Program-made: the position numbers and the translations under genes
Part shown: piece after piece, positions 1-5,636 of the stretch
Layout of the letters: every line of letters begins with the position of its first letter
How positions within the stretch are numbered: the stretch's first letter is position 1
Assembly (NCBI GenBank): GCA_003484545.1
Contig: DNCF01000391.1
Coordinates: 484-6,119 of the forward strand
Length of the DNA stretch: 5,636 nt
Origin: Massilia sp.
GTDB taxonomy: Bacteria; Pseudomonadota; Gammaproteobacteria; Burkholderiales; Burkholderiaceae_D
Reading direction: 5' to 3'
The notes under the pieces: model-generated
Told to the model about the DNA's origin: nothing
The model's database searches: none
Seen by the model: only the letters and a program-made list of their open reading frames with translations

Positions 1-1929
1 CAGGCCCGCTTCCTCGGCCAGCTCCAGCATGCCCGGCGCCGAGTGGAACACCACCGGACCGGCGGTCTTCACCGGCGCGAAACGCCAGCTGCGCGCGGCG
101 CCGTTGGCCGCGCGCGTCAGCTTCTTCGCTTCGCGGACGTAGGCGATCAGGACCTCGCGGCTGGTGTCCGGCGACGCCAGCACGGTCTTGCTGCCGTCCA
201 GGCCGGGGAAGTTGCCGCCGCCGCTGGCGCGGTAGTTGTTGGTGGCGACGATGAATTCCTGGCCCGGGTCGACCGGCGCGCCGTTCAGCGTCAGCTTGCG
301 GATGCGCTGGCCCGGCGGCTGGGTGACGTCGATTTCGTAGCCGATCGCGCCGTCGGTCACGGTGTCGAAGTTATAGCTCGGGAAGCTGGCGTTGATCAGC
401 TCCTGCGGCTCGGTTTTCGACGGATCGATGGTGTTGAAGCGGCGCGCCGACGTTTCCAGCCAGGCCTTCAGACCCGCGCCGTCGACCTTCACCGCATACA
501 GCGCGTTCGGGTAGAGGTAGAGGTCGGCCGCGTTGTTCAGCGCCAGGTTGCCGGCCGGGACGTCGGTGAAATCGAAGGCGCCCGCGTTGCCGCTCTTGAA
601 GGCGGCCGACATCGACAGCACCGGCAGCTTGGCGTACTGCGGCAGGTTGGCCGCGATGTACTTCTTCACGTAGGCGGTCTGGGCCTGGTTCACCACCTGC
701 AGCGCCGACGGGTCGCCCACGTCCGCGAAGTAGGTCGTCATGCGGAACTCGCTGCTGCCGACCGGCGTCTTCACGTACTGGATGGTGGCTTCGTGCTCCT
801 CCTTGATCAGGGCCAGGACCTGCGGGTCGGGCGCGACGAAGGACTTGTCGGCGTTCTGGGCGGCGCGCGCCTCGACCTGCGTCCTGTCCTTCTCGATGGT
901 CCAGCGCTTGCCGTCGGCGCGCAGGTGGAAGGCGATCAGGCCCAGGTGCTTGCCCCACAGGTTGGCCATCACGGTCGGCACGCCATGCACCAGGCCTTTC
1001 GCCTTGTCCACGCCCGGCAGGTTGAATTGCGGCGCGCTGCTGGCCGCGTTCGGGAACAGCTGGTGCGAGTGGCCGAGCAGCATCGCGTCCACGCCTTCCA
1101 CCCGCGCCAGGTAGTAGCCGGCGTTTTCCATCTGCGGCGTGTAGGGGCTGGCGTCCAGGCCGCCGTGGGCGATCGCGACGACGATGTCGGCGCCCTTGCG
1201 GCGCATCTCGGGCACGTACTTCTCGGCCGCTTCAACCACGCCGGTGGTGTAGACCTTCCCTTCCAGCCAGCGCTTGTCCCAGGACATGATGGTCGGCGGC
1301 GTGAAGCCGATGATGCCGACCTTGACGGTGGCCGTGATGCTGCGGCCCTGGGCGTCGGTGCCGGCGATCTTCTTTTCGACGATGCGATACGGCTCGAACA
1401 GCGGCTGCTTCGTTCTCACGCTGTAGACGTTGGCCAGCACCTGCGGAAAGGCCGGGCCGGCGCAGCGCTTCGGCTGGTCGACGCCGTCGACCTTGAAGCG
1501 GTTGCCGGTCACCTGCGACAGGTAGGCCAGCCCGTAGTTGAATTCGTGGTTCCCGATCGAGGCGCCGTCGTACTTCAGCGCGTTCATCACCTTGTAGATG
1601 CCCAGCGTCTGCGCGCAGCGCACCGGCGCGACCAGCGCCTGGTAGTCCGCCAGCGCATTGCCCTGGATGGTGTCGCCGTTATCGAACAGCACCGTGTTGG
1701 CATATTCGCTGCGCGCCTGGGCGATCAGGCTGGCGGTGCGGTCCAGGCCGATCGAGGGCTCGGTGGCCAGCTTGAAATAATCGTAGCCGACCACGTTCGA
1801 ATGCAGGTCTGTGGTTTCCAGCACGGCCAGCACGGCGGTCGCGCCTTTCGGGGCGGGCTTGGCGGCGAGCGCGGGCGCCGACACGGCCACCAAGGCCATG
1901 CCGATTTGATAAGGGAGTGAGTGTCGCAT
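1..1929 (-). CDS. cpdB: Bifunctional 2',3'-cyclic-nucleotide 2'-phosphodiesterase/3'-nucleotidase, 3' end cut by window edge
   Basis: Periplasmic enzyme that opens 2',3'-cyclic nucleotides (RNA breakdown products) to 3'-nucleotides and then removes the phosphate, feeding nucleoside salvage. I translated 643 codons from the ATG whose A is at 1929; no stop is reached before base 1. The E. coli enzyme is about 647 residues, so perhaps 15-30 residues are missing. Residues 1-23 form a Sec signal peptide (R2, H3, then a hydrophobic stretch, cleavage near ALA-A at 20-23). The metallophosphoesterase domain follows: DLH at 41-43, DNGD at 83-86, GNHEFNYG at 126-133 (catalytic Asn127/His128), AHGG at 254-257, GHSH at 286-289. 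The C-terminal 5'-nucleotidase domain shows DLYLYPN (469-475), DVTQP and TNNYRASGGG (from about 563), which bind the nucleotide base. The match to CpdB, as against UshA, is close along the whole length. No clear Shine-Dalgarno precedes the ATG; a TTG two codons upstream is a weaker alternative. It is divergent from prfB. Confidence 0.95.
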   Translation of the reverse strand, partial: MRHSLPYQIGMALVAVSAPALAAKPAPKGATAVLAVLETTDLHSNVVGYDYFKLATEPSIGLDRTASLIAQARSEYANTVLFDNGDTIQGNALADYQALVAPVRCAQTLGIYKVMNALKYDGASIGNHEFNYGLAYLSQVTGNRFKVDGVDQPKRCAGPAFPQVLANVYSVRTKQPLFEPYRIVEKKIAGTDAQGRSITATVKVGIIGFTPPTIMSWDKRWLEGKVYTTGVVEAAEKYVPEMRRKGADIVVAIAHGGLDASPYTPQMENAGYYLARVEGVDAMLLGHSHQLFPNAASSAPQFNLPGVDKAKGLVHGVPTVMANLWGKHLGLIAFHLRADGKRWTIEKDRTQVEARAAQNADKSFVAPDPQVLALIKEEHEATIQYVKTPVGSSEFRMTTYFADVGDPSALQVVNQAQTAYVKKYIAANLPQYAKLPVLSMSAAFKSGNAGAFDFTDVPAGNLALNNAADLYLYPNALYAVKVDGAGLKAWLETSARRFNTIDPSKTEPQELINASFPSYNFDTVTDGAIGYEIDVTQPPGQRIRKLTLNGAPVDPGQEFIVATNNYRASGGGNFPGLDGSKTVLASPDTSREVLIAYVREAKKLTRAANGAARSWRFAPVKTAGPVVFHSAPGMLELAEEAGL

Positions 1930-1968
1930 GAGCAATTCTTGGGTGGGTCCTGGACAATAAGCGGGGCG

Positions 1969-1998
1969 ATGATACGGCAGCGGCGCTACAAGCGGCAA
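1969..1998 (-). promoter_or_regulatory. Candidate sigma-70 promoter for cpdB
   Basis: Read on the minus strand, TTGCCG (1998-1993, 4 of 6 consensus bases) and TATCAT (1974-1969, 5 of 6) are separated by 18 bases. Transcription would start near 1962, leaving a leader of about 33 bases before the cpdB ATG at 1929. This is pattern matching only; the position and orientation fit, but the -35 box is weak. Confidence 0.4.
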
Positions 1999-2038
1999 GA
2001 TCGGGGCCCGGGCGCCGCGCCGCGTGGGCCGTCTGCGG

Positions 2039-2044
2039 TATAAT
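2039..2044 (+). promoter_or_regulatory. Candidate -10 box of the prfB-HAD-lysS unit
   Basis: A perfect TATAAT stands out in a very GC-rich stretch, 34 bases before the prfB ATG. Transcription would start near 2051, giving a leader of about 28 bases. No convincing -35 box lies 16-18 bases upstream (that stretch is GC-only), and there is no TG one base before the box, so it is not a standard extended -10. It may need an activator, or the perfect -10 may suffice. Confidence 0.5.
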
Positions 2045-2057
2045 CGAAGGTTCGATT
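2042..2057. repeat. 16-base palindrome overlapping the prfB -10 box and start site
   Basis: AATCGAA and TTCGATT are perfect inverted arms of 7 bases around a central GG. The left arm shares its first three bases with the TATAAT box and the centre falls about where transcription should begin. This is the usual place for a repressor operator; in RNA only part of it could form a short hairpin. No regulator can be named from the sequence. Confidence 0.4.
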
Positions 2058-2078
2058 CAACTCATAAAACGCCCAATC

Positions 2079-3183
2079 ATGGAAGCTGAACGCATCAACG
2101 CCATCTCCGCCCTGCTGAACGACCTGACCAGCCGTGAAGCCGAACTTCGGAGGTATCTTTGACTTCGATCGCAAGTCAGAGAAACTAGAACAGGTCAACC
2201 AGGAACTCGAGGACCCGACCGTCTGGAATGACCAGAAACGGGCCCAGGACCTCGGCAAGGAAAAGAAGGCGCTCGAAGGCGTCGTGCTGACGCTCGAGAA
2301 AGCGCGCAACGACCTCGCGGACGCCACCGACCTGTTCGAGATGGCAAAGGAAGAAGGCGACCACGGCACCCTGGAATCGATCGGCGGCGACGCCGAGGAG
2401 ATCCAGAAGACCATCGAGGCGATGGAATTCCGCCGCATGTTCAGCAACCCGATGGACCACGCCAACTGCTTCATCGACATCCAGGCCGGCGCCGGCGGCA
2501 CCGAAGCCCAGGACTGGGCCTCGATGCTGCTGCGCCAGTACCTGCGCTACTGCGAGCGCAAGGGCTTCAAGGCCGAGGTCATGGAAATGTCCGAGGGCGA
2601 GGTTGCCGGCATCAAGACCGCGACCATCAAGGTCGAGGGCGAGTACGCCTACGGCCACCTGCGTACCGAGACCGGCGTGCACCGTTTGGTGCGCAAGTCG
2701 CCGTTCGACTCGGCCAACGGCCGCCACACCTCGTTCACCTCGCTGTTCGTGTATCCGGAAGTCGACGAATCCTTCGAGATCGAGATCAACCCGGCCGACG
2801 TGCGCATCGATACCTACCGCGCATCGGGCGCGGGCGGCCAGCACATCAACAAGACCGACTCCGCGGTGCGCCTGACGCACGGACCGTCGGGCATCGTGGT
2901 CCAGTGCCAGAACGACCGCTCGCAGCACCGCAACAAGGCCGAGGCCTGGGACATGCTGCGCGCCAAGCTGTTCGAGCTCGAGCTGCGCAAGCGCATGGCC
3001 GAGCAGCAGAAGCTGGAAGACTCGAAGACCGACGTCGGCTGGGGCCACCAGATCCGTTCCTACGTGCTGGACCAGTCGCGCATCAAGGACCTGCGCACGG
3101 GCTTCGAGACCGGCAACACCAAGAACGTGCTGGACGGCGACCTGGACGACTTCATCTCCGCTTCGCTGAAGCAGGGCGTGTAA
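2079..3183 (+). CDS. prfB: Peptide chain release factor 2 (RF2), made by programmed +1 frameshift
   Basis: RF2 recognises UGA and UAA stop codons in the ribosome and triggers release of the finished protein. The coding sequence is a join of 2079-2159 (27 codons from ATG) and 2161-3183, skipping T2160; the product is 367 residues, against 365 in E. coli. Without the shift, translation ends at TGA 2160-2162. After the shift the protein runs through an N-terminal helical domain, the conserved core starting RRMF (118-121) with IQAGAGGTEAQDW (from 134), the stop-codon-reading tripeptide SPF at 207-209, and the catalytic GGQ at 252-254 within GAGGQH. Residue 248 is Ala, the common form, not the Thr found at the matching place in E. 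coli K-12. A GTG at 2134 opens the second frame but is not the start, because the 27-codon leader and frameshift signal are intact. No clear Shine-Dalgarno precedes 2079. It is the first gene of the unit with the HAD gene and lysS. Confidence 0.97.
2149..2163 (+). promoter_or_regulatory. RF2 programmed +1 frameshift site
   Basis: The elements of the classic site are all present: an internal Shine-Dalgarno GGAGG (2149-2153), three bases (TAT), the slippery codon CTT (2157-2159), then TGA followed by C (2160-2163). When RF2 is scarce the ribosome pauses at UGA, the Leu-tRNA slips from CUU to UUU, and reading resumes at GAC (Asp28). When RF2 is plentiful it terminates its own synthesis. The TATCTTTGAC core and spacing equal those of E. 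coli; the internal Shine-Dalgarno differs slightly (CGGAGG in place of AGGGGG). Confidence 0.96.
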
Positions 3184-3186
3184 GCG

Positions 3187-3849
3187 ATGACCATGGCAAA
3201 ACAGGCCTTCGTGTTCGACATGGACGGCACCATCGTCGACAACATGGCCTTCCACACGGACTCGTGGATCACCTTCTTCGAGCGCCGCGGCCAGGCCATC
3301 GACGCGGACGAATTCTTCCGCGCGACGGCCGGCCGCCAGGGCGGCGAGATCATTCGCAGCTACCTGGGCGCGCACCTCTCCGACGCGGAAATCGCGGCGC
3401 TCAACCACGAGAAGGAATCGGTCTACCGCGAGCTGTACGCGCCGCACCGCAAGCCGGTCGCCGGCTTCGAGGCACTGGTCGCCCAGGCGAAACAGCATGG
3501 CGTGAAGCTGGCGGTCGGCACCGCCGCGCCGCCGGCCAACGTCGAGTTCACCCTCGACGGCCTGGACCTGCGCCGCCATTTCGACGCGATCGTCGGCGCG
3601 GCTGACGTTGCGCGCGGCAAGCCGCATCCCGACGTGTTCCTGAAAGCGGCCGAACTGTGCGGCGTGGCGCCTGAAGGCTGCATCGTGTTCGAGGACGCGC
3701 CGCTGGGCGTGGAAGCGGCGCGCCGCGCCGGCATGCGCTGCGTCGTCCTGACGACCACCCTGCCCGCGTCCAGCTTCGCCGGCTACGACAACGTCATCGC
3801 CATCGTGCGCGACTTCACCGAACTGAAGGCCGAACTGCTGTTCGCCTGA
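3187..3849 (+). CDS. HAD-superfamily hydrolase, beta-phosphoglucomutase/YqaB-like subfamily
   Basis: A cytoplasmic 220-residue HAD enzyme that probably removes or moves phosphate on a small sugar phosphate or similar metabolite; the substrate cannot be read from the sequence. All HAD motifs are visible: FDMDGT with nucleophile Asp11 and acid/base Asp13, Thr112 in VGT (motif II), Lys145 in GKPHPD (motif III), and Glu169-Asp170 in VFEDAPLG (motif IV). A helical cap lies between about residues 20 and 90. His23 and Arg50 sit roughly where beta-phosphoglucomutase has its cap residues, and the second half resembles E. coli YqaB (fructose-1-phosphate phosphatase), so either a mutase or a phosphatase is possible. 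ATG 3187 is chosen because AGGG at 3173-3176 lies 10 bases before it; ATG 3193 is an alternative. The start is only 3 bases after the prfB stop, so translation is probably coupled and the gene cotranscribed. Base composition matches its neighbours. Confidence 0.9.
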   Translation: MTMAKQAFVFDMDGTIVDNMAFHTDSWITFFERRGQAIDADEFFRATAGRQGGEIIRSYLGAHLSDAEIAALNHEKESVYRELYAPHRKPVAGFEALVAQAKQHGVKLAVGTAAPPANVEFTLDGLDLRRHFDAIVGAADVARGKPHPDVFLKAAELCGVAPEGCIVFEDAPLGVEAARRAGMRCVVLTTTLPASSFAGYDNVIAIVRDFTELKAELLFA

Positions 3850-3875
3850 AACTTAACAAACACTGTTATCCCATC

Positions 3876-5411
3876 ATGACTACGGAAAACCAAGAGCAGA
3901 CGCCGGTAGTGGCGCTCGATGAAAACAAGATCATGGCCGAGCGCCGCGCCAAGCTGGCCGCGCTGCGCCAGCAGGGCAATCCCTTCCCGAACGACTTCGT
4001 CCCGCAGGACAAGGCCGCGGACCTGGTCGAGACCTACGGCGGCAAGACCCGCGAGGAGCTGGAAGCCGAACCCGTGAACGTGACGCTGGCCGGCCGCATG
4101 ATGCTGCGCCGCGAAGCCGGCAAGAAGGCCGCGTTCGCGACCCTGCAGGACAGCTCGGGCCCGGCCGCTTCCGGCCGCATCCAGATCTACGTCACCCTCG
4201 ATTCCGCCGGCGAGGAAGCCATGGAAGCCCTGCGCAGCTACGACCTGGGCGACATCCTGGGCATCGAAGGCACGCTGTTCAAGACCAAGGTCGACGAGCT
4301 GACCGTCAAGGTCAGCAAGCTGCGCCTGATCGCCAAGGCCCTGCGCCCGCTGCCGGACAAGTTCCACGGCCTGGCCGACCAGGAGACCAAGTACCGCCAG
4401 CGCTACGTCGACCTGATCATGAACGAAGAGACGCGCCGCACCTTCAAGGCGCGTACCGCCGCGATGTCGTCGATGCGCCGCTTCATGGAAAAGCACGGCT
4501 TCATGGAAGTCGAAACCCCGATGCTGCACCCGATCCCGGGCGGCGCCGCGGCCAAGCCTTTCGTCACGCACCACAATGCGCTGGACATGGAAATGTACCT
4601 GCGCATCGCGCCCGAGCTCTACCTGAAGCGCCTCGTGGTGGGCGGTTTCGACCGCGTGTTCGAGATCAACCGCAACTTCCGCAACGAAGGCGTGTCGGTC
4701 CGTCACAACCCGGAATTCACGATGATGGAATTCTATGCGGCCTACACCGACTACAAGTGGATCATGGACTTCACCGAACAGGTGATCCGCCAGGCCGCGA
4801 TCGATTCGAACGGCAGCGCCGTGCTGACCTACGGCGGCCGCGAGCTGGACCTGTCCAAGCCCTTCCAGCGCCTGACCATCGTCGAAGCGATCGACAAGTA
4901 CGCGCCGGGCTACACCCCGGAGCAGCTGAACTCGATGGACTTCCTGAAGCAGGAACTGCTCAAGTTCGGCGTCAAGCCTTTCGCCACGGCCGGCCTGGGC
5001 GCGCTGCAGCTGGCGCTGTTCGAGGAAACCGCCGAAGCGCTGCTGTGGGAGCCAACCTTCATCATCGACTACCCGGTCGAAGTGTCGCCGCTGGCGCGCG
5101 CCTCGGACAGCCGCGAAGGCATCACCGAGCGTTTCGAGCTGTTCATGGTCGGCCGCGAAATCGCCAACGGCTTCTCGGAGCTGAACGATCCGGAAGACCA
5201 GGCCGCACGCTTCCTGTCCCAGGTGGCCGCCAAGGAAGCCGGCGACGACGAAGCCATGTACTTCGACGCCGACTATATCCGCGCGCTGGAATACGGCATG
5301 CCGCCGGCCGGCGGCTGCGGCATCGGCATCGACCGCCTGATGATGCTGATCACCGACTCGCCGAACATCCGCGACGTGCTGCTGTTCCCGCACCTGCGCA
5401 AGGAAGACTGA
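3876..5411 (+). CDS. lysS: Lysyl-tRNA synthetase, class II
   Basis: Charges tRNA-Lys with lysine using ATP; a cytoplasmic homodimer. The 511-residue product (E. coli LysS about 505) has an N-terminal helix, an OB-fold anticodon-binding domain (about 65-155, GRMMLRR to KLRLI), then the class II catalytic core. Motif 1 is around GFMEVETPM (208-216), motif 2 is FRNEG...RHNPEFTMMEFY (268-287), motif 3 is GIGIDRLMML (482-491). Residues that in E. coli LysS contact lysine or ATP are all kept, shifted by seven: Glu247, Arg269, Glu285, Tyr287, Asn431, Phe433, Glu435. The OB-fold has a five-residue insertion at SSGPAASG (93-100). It is the last gene of the unit, 26 bases after the HAD stop, in an AT-rich gap (3850-3875) without a Shine-Dalgarno, and is followed by a terminator. 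The ATG at 3876 fits the family length; the next ATG (codon 20) would shorten the N-terminal helix. Confidence 0.97.
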   Translation: MTTENQEQTPVVALDENKIMAERRAKLAALRQQGNPFPNDFVPQDKAADLVETYGGKTREELEAEPVNVTLAGRMMLRREAGKKAAFATLQDSSGPAASGRIQIYVTLDSAGEEAMEALRSYDLGDILGIEGTLFKTKVDELTVKVSKLRLIAKALRPLPDKFHGLADQETKYRQRYVDLIMNEETRRTFKARTAAMSSMRRFMEKHGFMEVETPMLHPIPGGAAAKPFVTHHNALDMEMYLRIAPELYLKRLVVGGFDRVFEINRNFRNEGVSVRHNPEFTMMEFYAAYTDYKWIMDFTEQVIRQAAIDSNGSAVLTYGGRELDLSKPFQRLTIVEAIDKYAPGYTPEQLNSMDFLKQELLKFGVKPFATAGLGALQLALFEETAEALLWEPTFIIDYPVEVSPLARASDSREGITERFELFMVGREIANGFSELNDPEDQAARFLSQVAAKEAGDDEAMYFDADYIRALEYGMPPAGGCGIGIDRLMMLITDSPNIRDVLLFPHLRKED

Positions 5412-5414
5412 TCG

Positions 5415-5430
5415 CATTCGATCGCGAATG
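5415..5430 (+). other. Small hairpin between lysS stop and terminator
   Basis: CATTCG and CGAATG are perfect 6-base arms around ATCG, starting three bases after the lysS stop and ending three bases before the terminator stem. It could protect the 3' end or merely be chance; there is no T-run after it, so it is not itself a terminator. Confidence 0.4.
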
Positions 5431-5433
5431 AGA

Positions 5434-5462
5434 ACGGGGCGCTGCATGCGCCCCGTTTTTTT
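5434..5462 (+). terminator. Intrinsic terminator of the prfB-HAD-lysS unit
   Basis: ACGGGGCGC (5434-5442) pairs perfectly with GCGCCCCGT (5448-5456) around a TGCAT loop, and a run of seven T covers 5456-5462. The 9-base GC-rich stem directly followed by T's is a textbook Rho-independent terminator, 22 bases after the lysS stop. Confidence 0.93.
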
Positions 5463-5482
5463 ATGGTTGGCCGTGATGATGG

Positions 5483-5511
5483 CGTAGGGTGGGGACTCGT
5501 CCCCACGCGGT
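5483..5511 (+). repeat. REP-like palindromic repeat, copy 1
   Basis: A 29-base unit beginning CGTAGG and ending GCGGT, with the hairpin GTGGGGACTCGTCCCCAC (5489-5506) inside: 8 perfect pairs around TC. Its partner lies inverted at 5600-5628, differing at five positions. The conserved flanks plus variable but paired stem are typical of extragenic palindromic (REP) families, just beyond an operon end. Confidence 0.75.
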
Positions 5512-5599
5512 CGTACTCATGCATTCCGCAAAAGCACTTTTCCCAGTTTGGCTGACTGTCGCCGCTTTGCGGTCGCCGCACCGCGGCGCACACGTCCAT
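5512..5599. other. Spacer between the two REP-like copies
   Basis: No gene is seen here. Its right half is GC-rich and holds a hairpin CGCCGC-ACC-GCGGCG (5574-5588) and a smaller one CCGC-TTT-GCGG (5562-5572), together with a direct repeat of GTCGCCGC (5558-5565 and 5572-5579). The left half (5512-5550) is plain and AT-richer. Whether the spacer belongs to the element or is unrelated sequence cannot be told from one copy. Confidence 0.4.
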
Positions 5600-5628
5600 A
5601 CCGCGTGGGTTCAAGAACCCACCCTACG
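5600..5628 (-). repeat. REP-like palindromic repeat, copy 2 (inverted)
   Basis: On the minus strand this reads as copy 1 with the stem GTGGGTTCTTGAACCCAC (5622-5605): again 8 perfect pairs around a two-base centre. The start CGTAGGGTGGG and end CCCACGCGGT are identical to copy 1. Two stem pairs have changed on both sides together (G-C to T-A and A-T to T-A), keeping the fold. Together the two copies form an inverted doublet of 146 bases. Confidence 0.75.
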
Positions 5629-5636
5629 AAAAGCAA

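Noticed and set aside
43..1920. Long open frame (625 codons) on the plus strand opposite cpdB
   Set aside because: It mirrors cpdB, which has a full set of catalytic motifs and a signal peptide. The antisense product is rich in Arg, Val, Gly and Ala with no recognisable domain, as expected from high GC codon bias.
2134..2160. GTG at 2134 as the start of prfB
   Set aside because: It would drop the conserved leader and ignore the perfect frameshift signal; no Shine-Dalgarno stands before it.
2160..2162. TGA in prfB as a damaging nonsense mutation or pseudogene sign
   Set aside because: It is the regulatory stop of the RF2 frameshift, with slippery CTT, spacing and downstream C all intact.
2185..3627. 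Open frame of 480 codons on the minus strand across prfB and the HAD gene
   Set aside because: It crosses two well-supported genes and their junction and has a low-complexity composition with no family motif.
3783..5447. Open frame of 554 codons on the minus strand opposite lysS
   Set aside because: It is a shadow of lysS, begins inside the terminator stem, and its translation shows no domain.
5273..5614. Minus-strand open frame of 113 codons reaching into the 3' intergenic region
   Set aside because: It runs through the REP-like repeat, the terminator and the end of lysS; no ribosome site or protein family supports it.
5483..5628. CRISPR array
   Set aside because: There are only two copies, in opposite orientation, each strongly palindromic; a CRISPR needs direct repeats with regular spacers.

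Overview
The window is GC-rich, ordinary chromosomal DNA of a proteobacterium. RF2 with a programmed frameshift, the prfB/lysS pairing, the high GC content and a periplasmic CpdB together suggest a betaproteobacterium of the Burkholderiales, perhaps an Oxalobacteraceae (Massilia-like) genome. The genus is an inference from general familiarity, not a proof.

Layout: positions 1-1929 (minus strand) hold nearly all of cpdB, a secreted 2',3'-cyclic-nucleotide phosphodiesterase/3'-nucleotidase; only its last residues run off the left edge. Positions 1930-2078 are a divergent intergenic region with a likely cpdB promoter on the minus strand, a perfect TATAAT box for prfB on the plus strand, and a 16-base palindrome overlapping the end of that box and the expected start of transcription. 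Positions 2079-5411 (plus strand) form a tight three-gene unit: prfB (peptide release factor 2, read through an in-frame TGA by a +1 frameshift at 2157-2163), a HAD phosphatase/phosphomutase-like gene starting 3 bases after the prfB stop, and lysS (class II lysyl-tRNA synthetase) 26 bases further on. The unit ends in a strong intrinsic terminator at 5434-5462. Positions 5463-5636 hold no gene; they carry two inverted copies of a 29-base palindromic REP-like repeat around a 88-base spacer, resembling a REP doublet (REPIN/BIME).

Biology: prfB and lysS both serve translation, and RF2 controls its own synthesis through the frameshift. The HAD gene between them is the unexpected member: it shares the transcript but has no evident translational role. 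CpdB salvages nucleotides in the periplasm and is transcribed away from the others.

I found no new defence, mobile or secondary-metabolism system. The points most worth a second look are the covarying REP-like pair, the palindrome at the prfB promoter, the HAD insertion, the cysteine pattern in CpdB and a short insertion in the LysS anticodon-binding domain.
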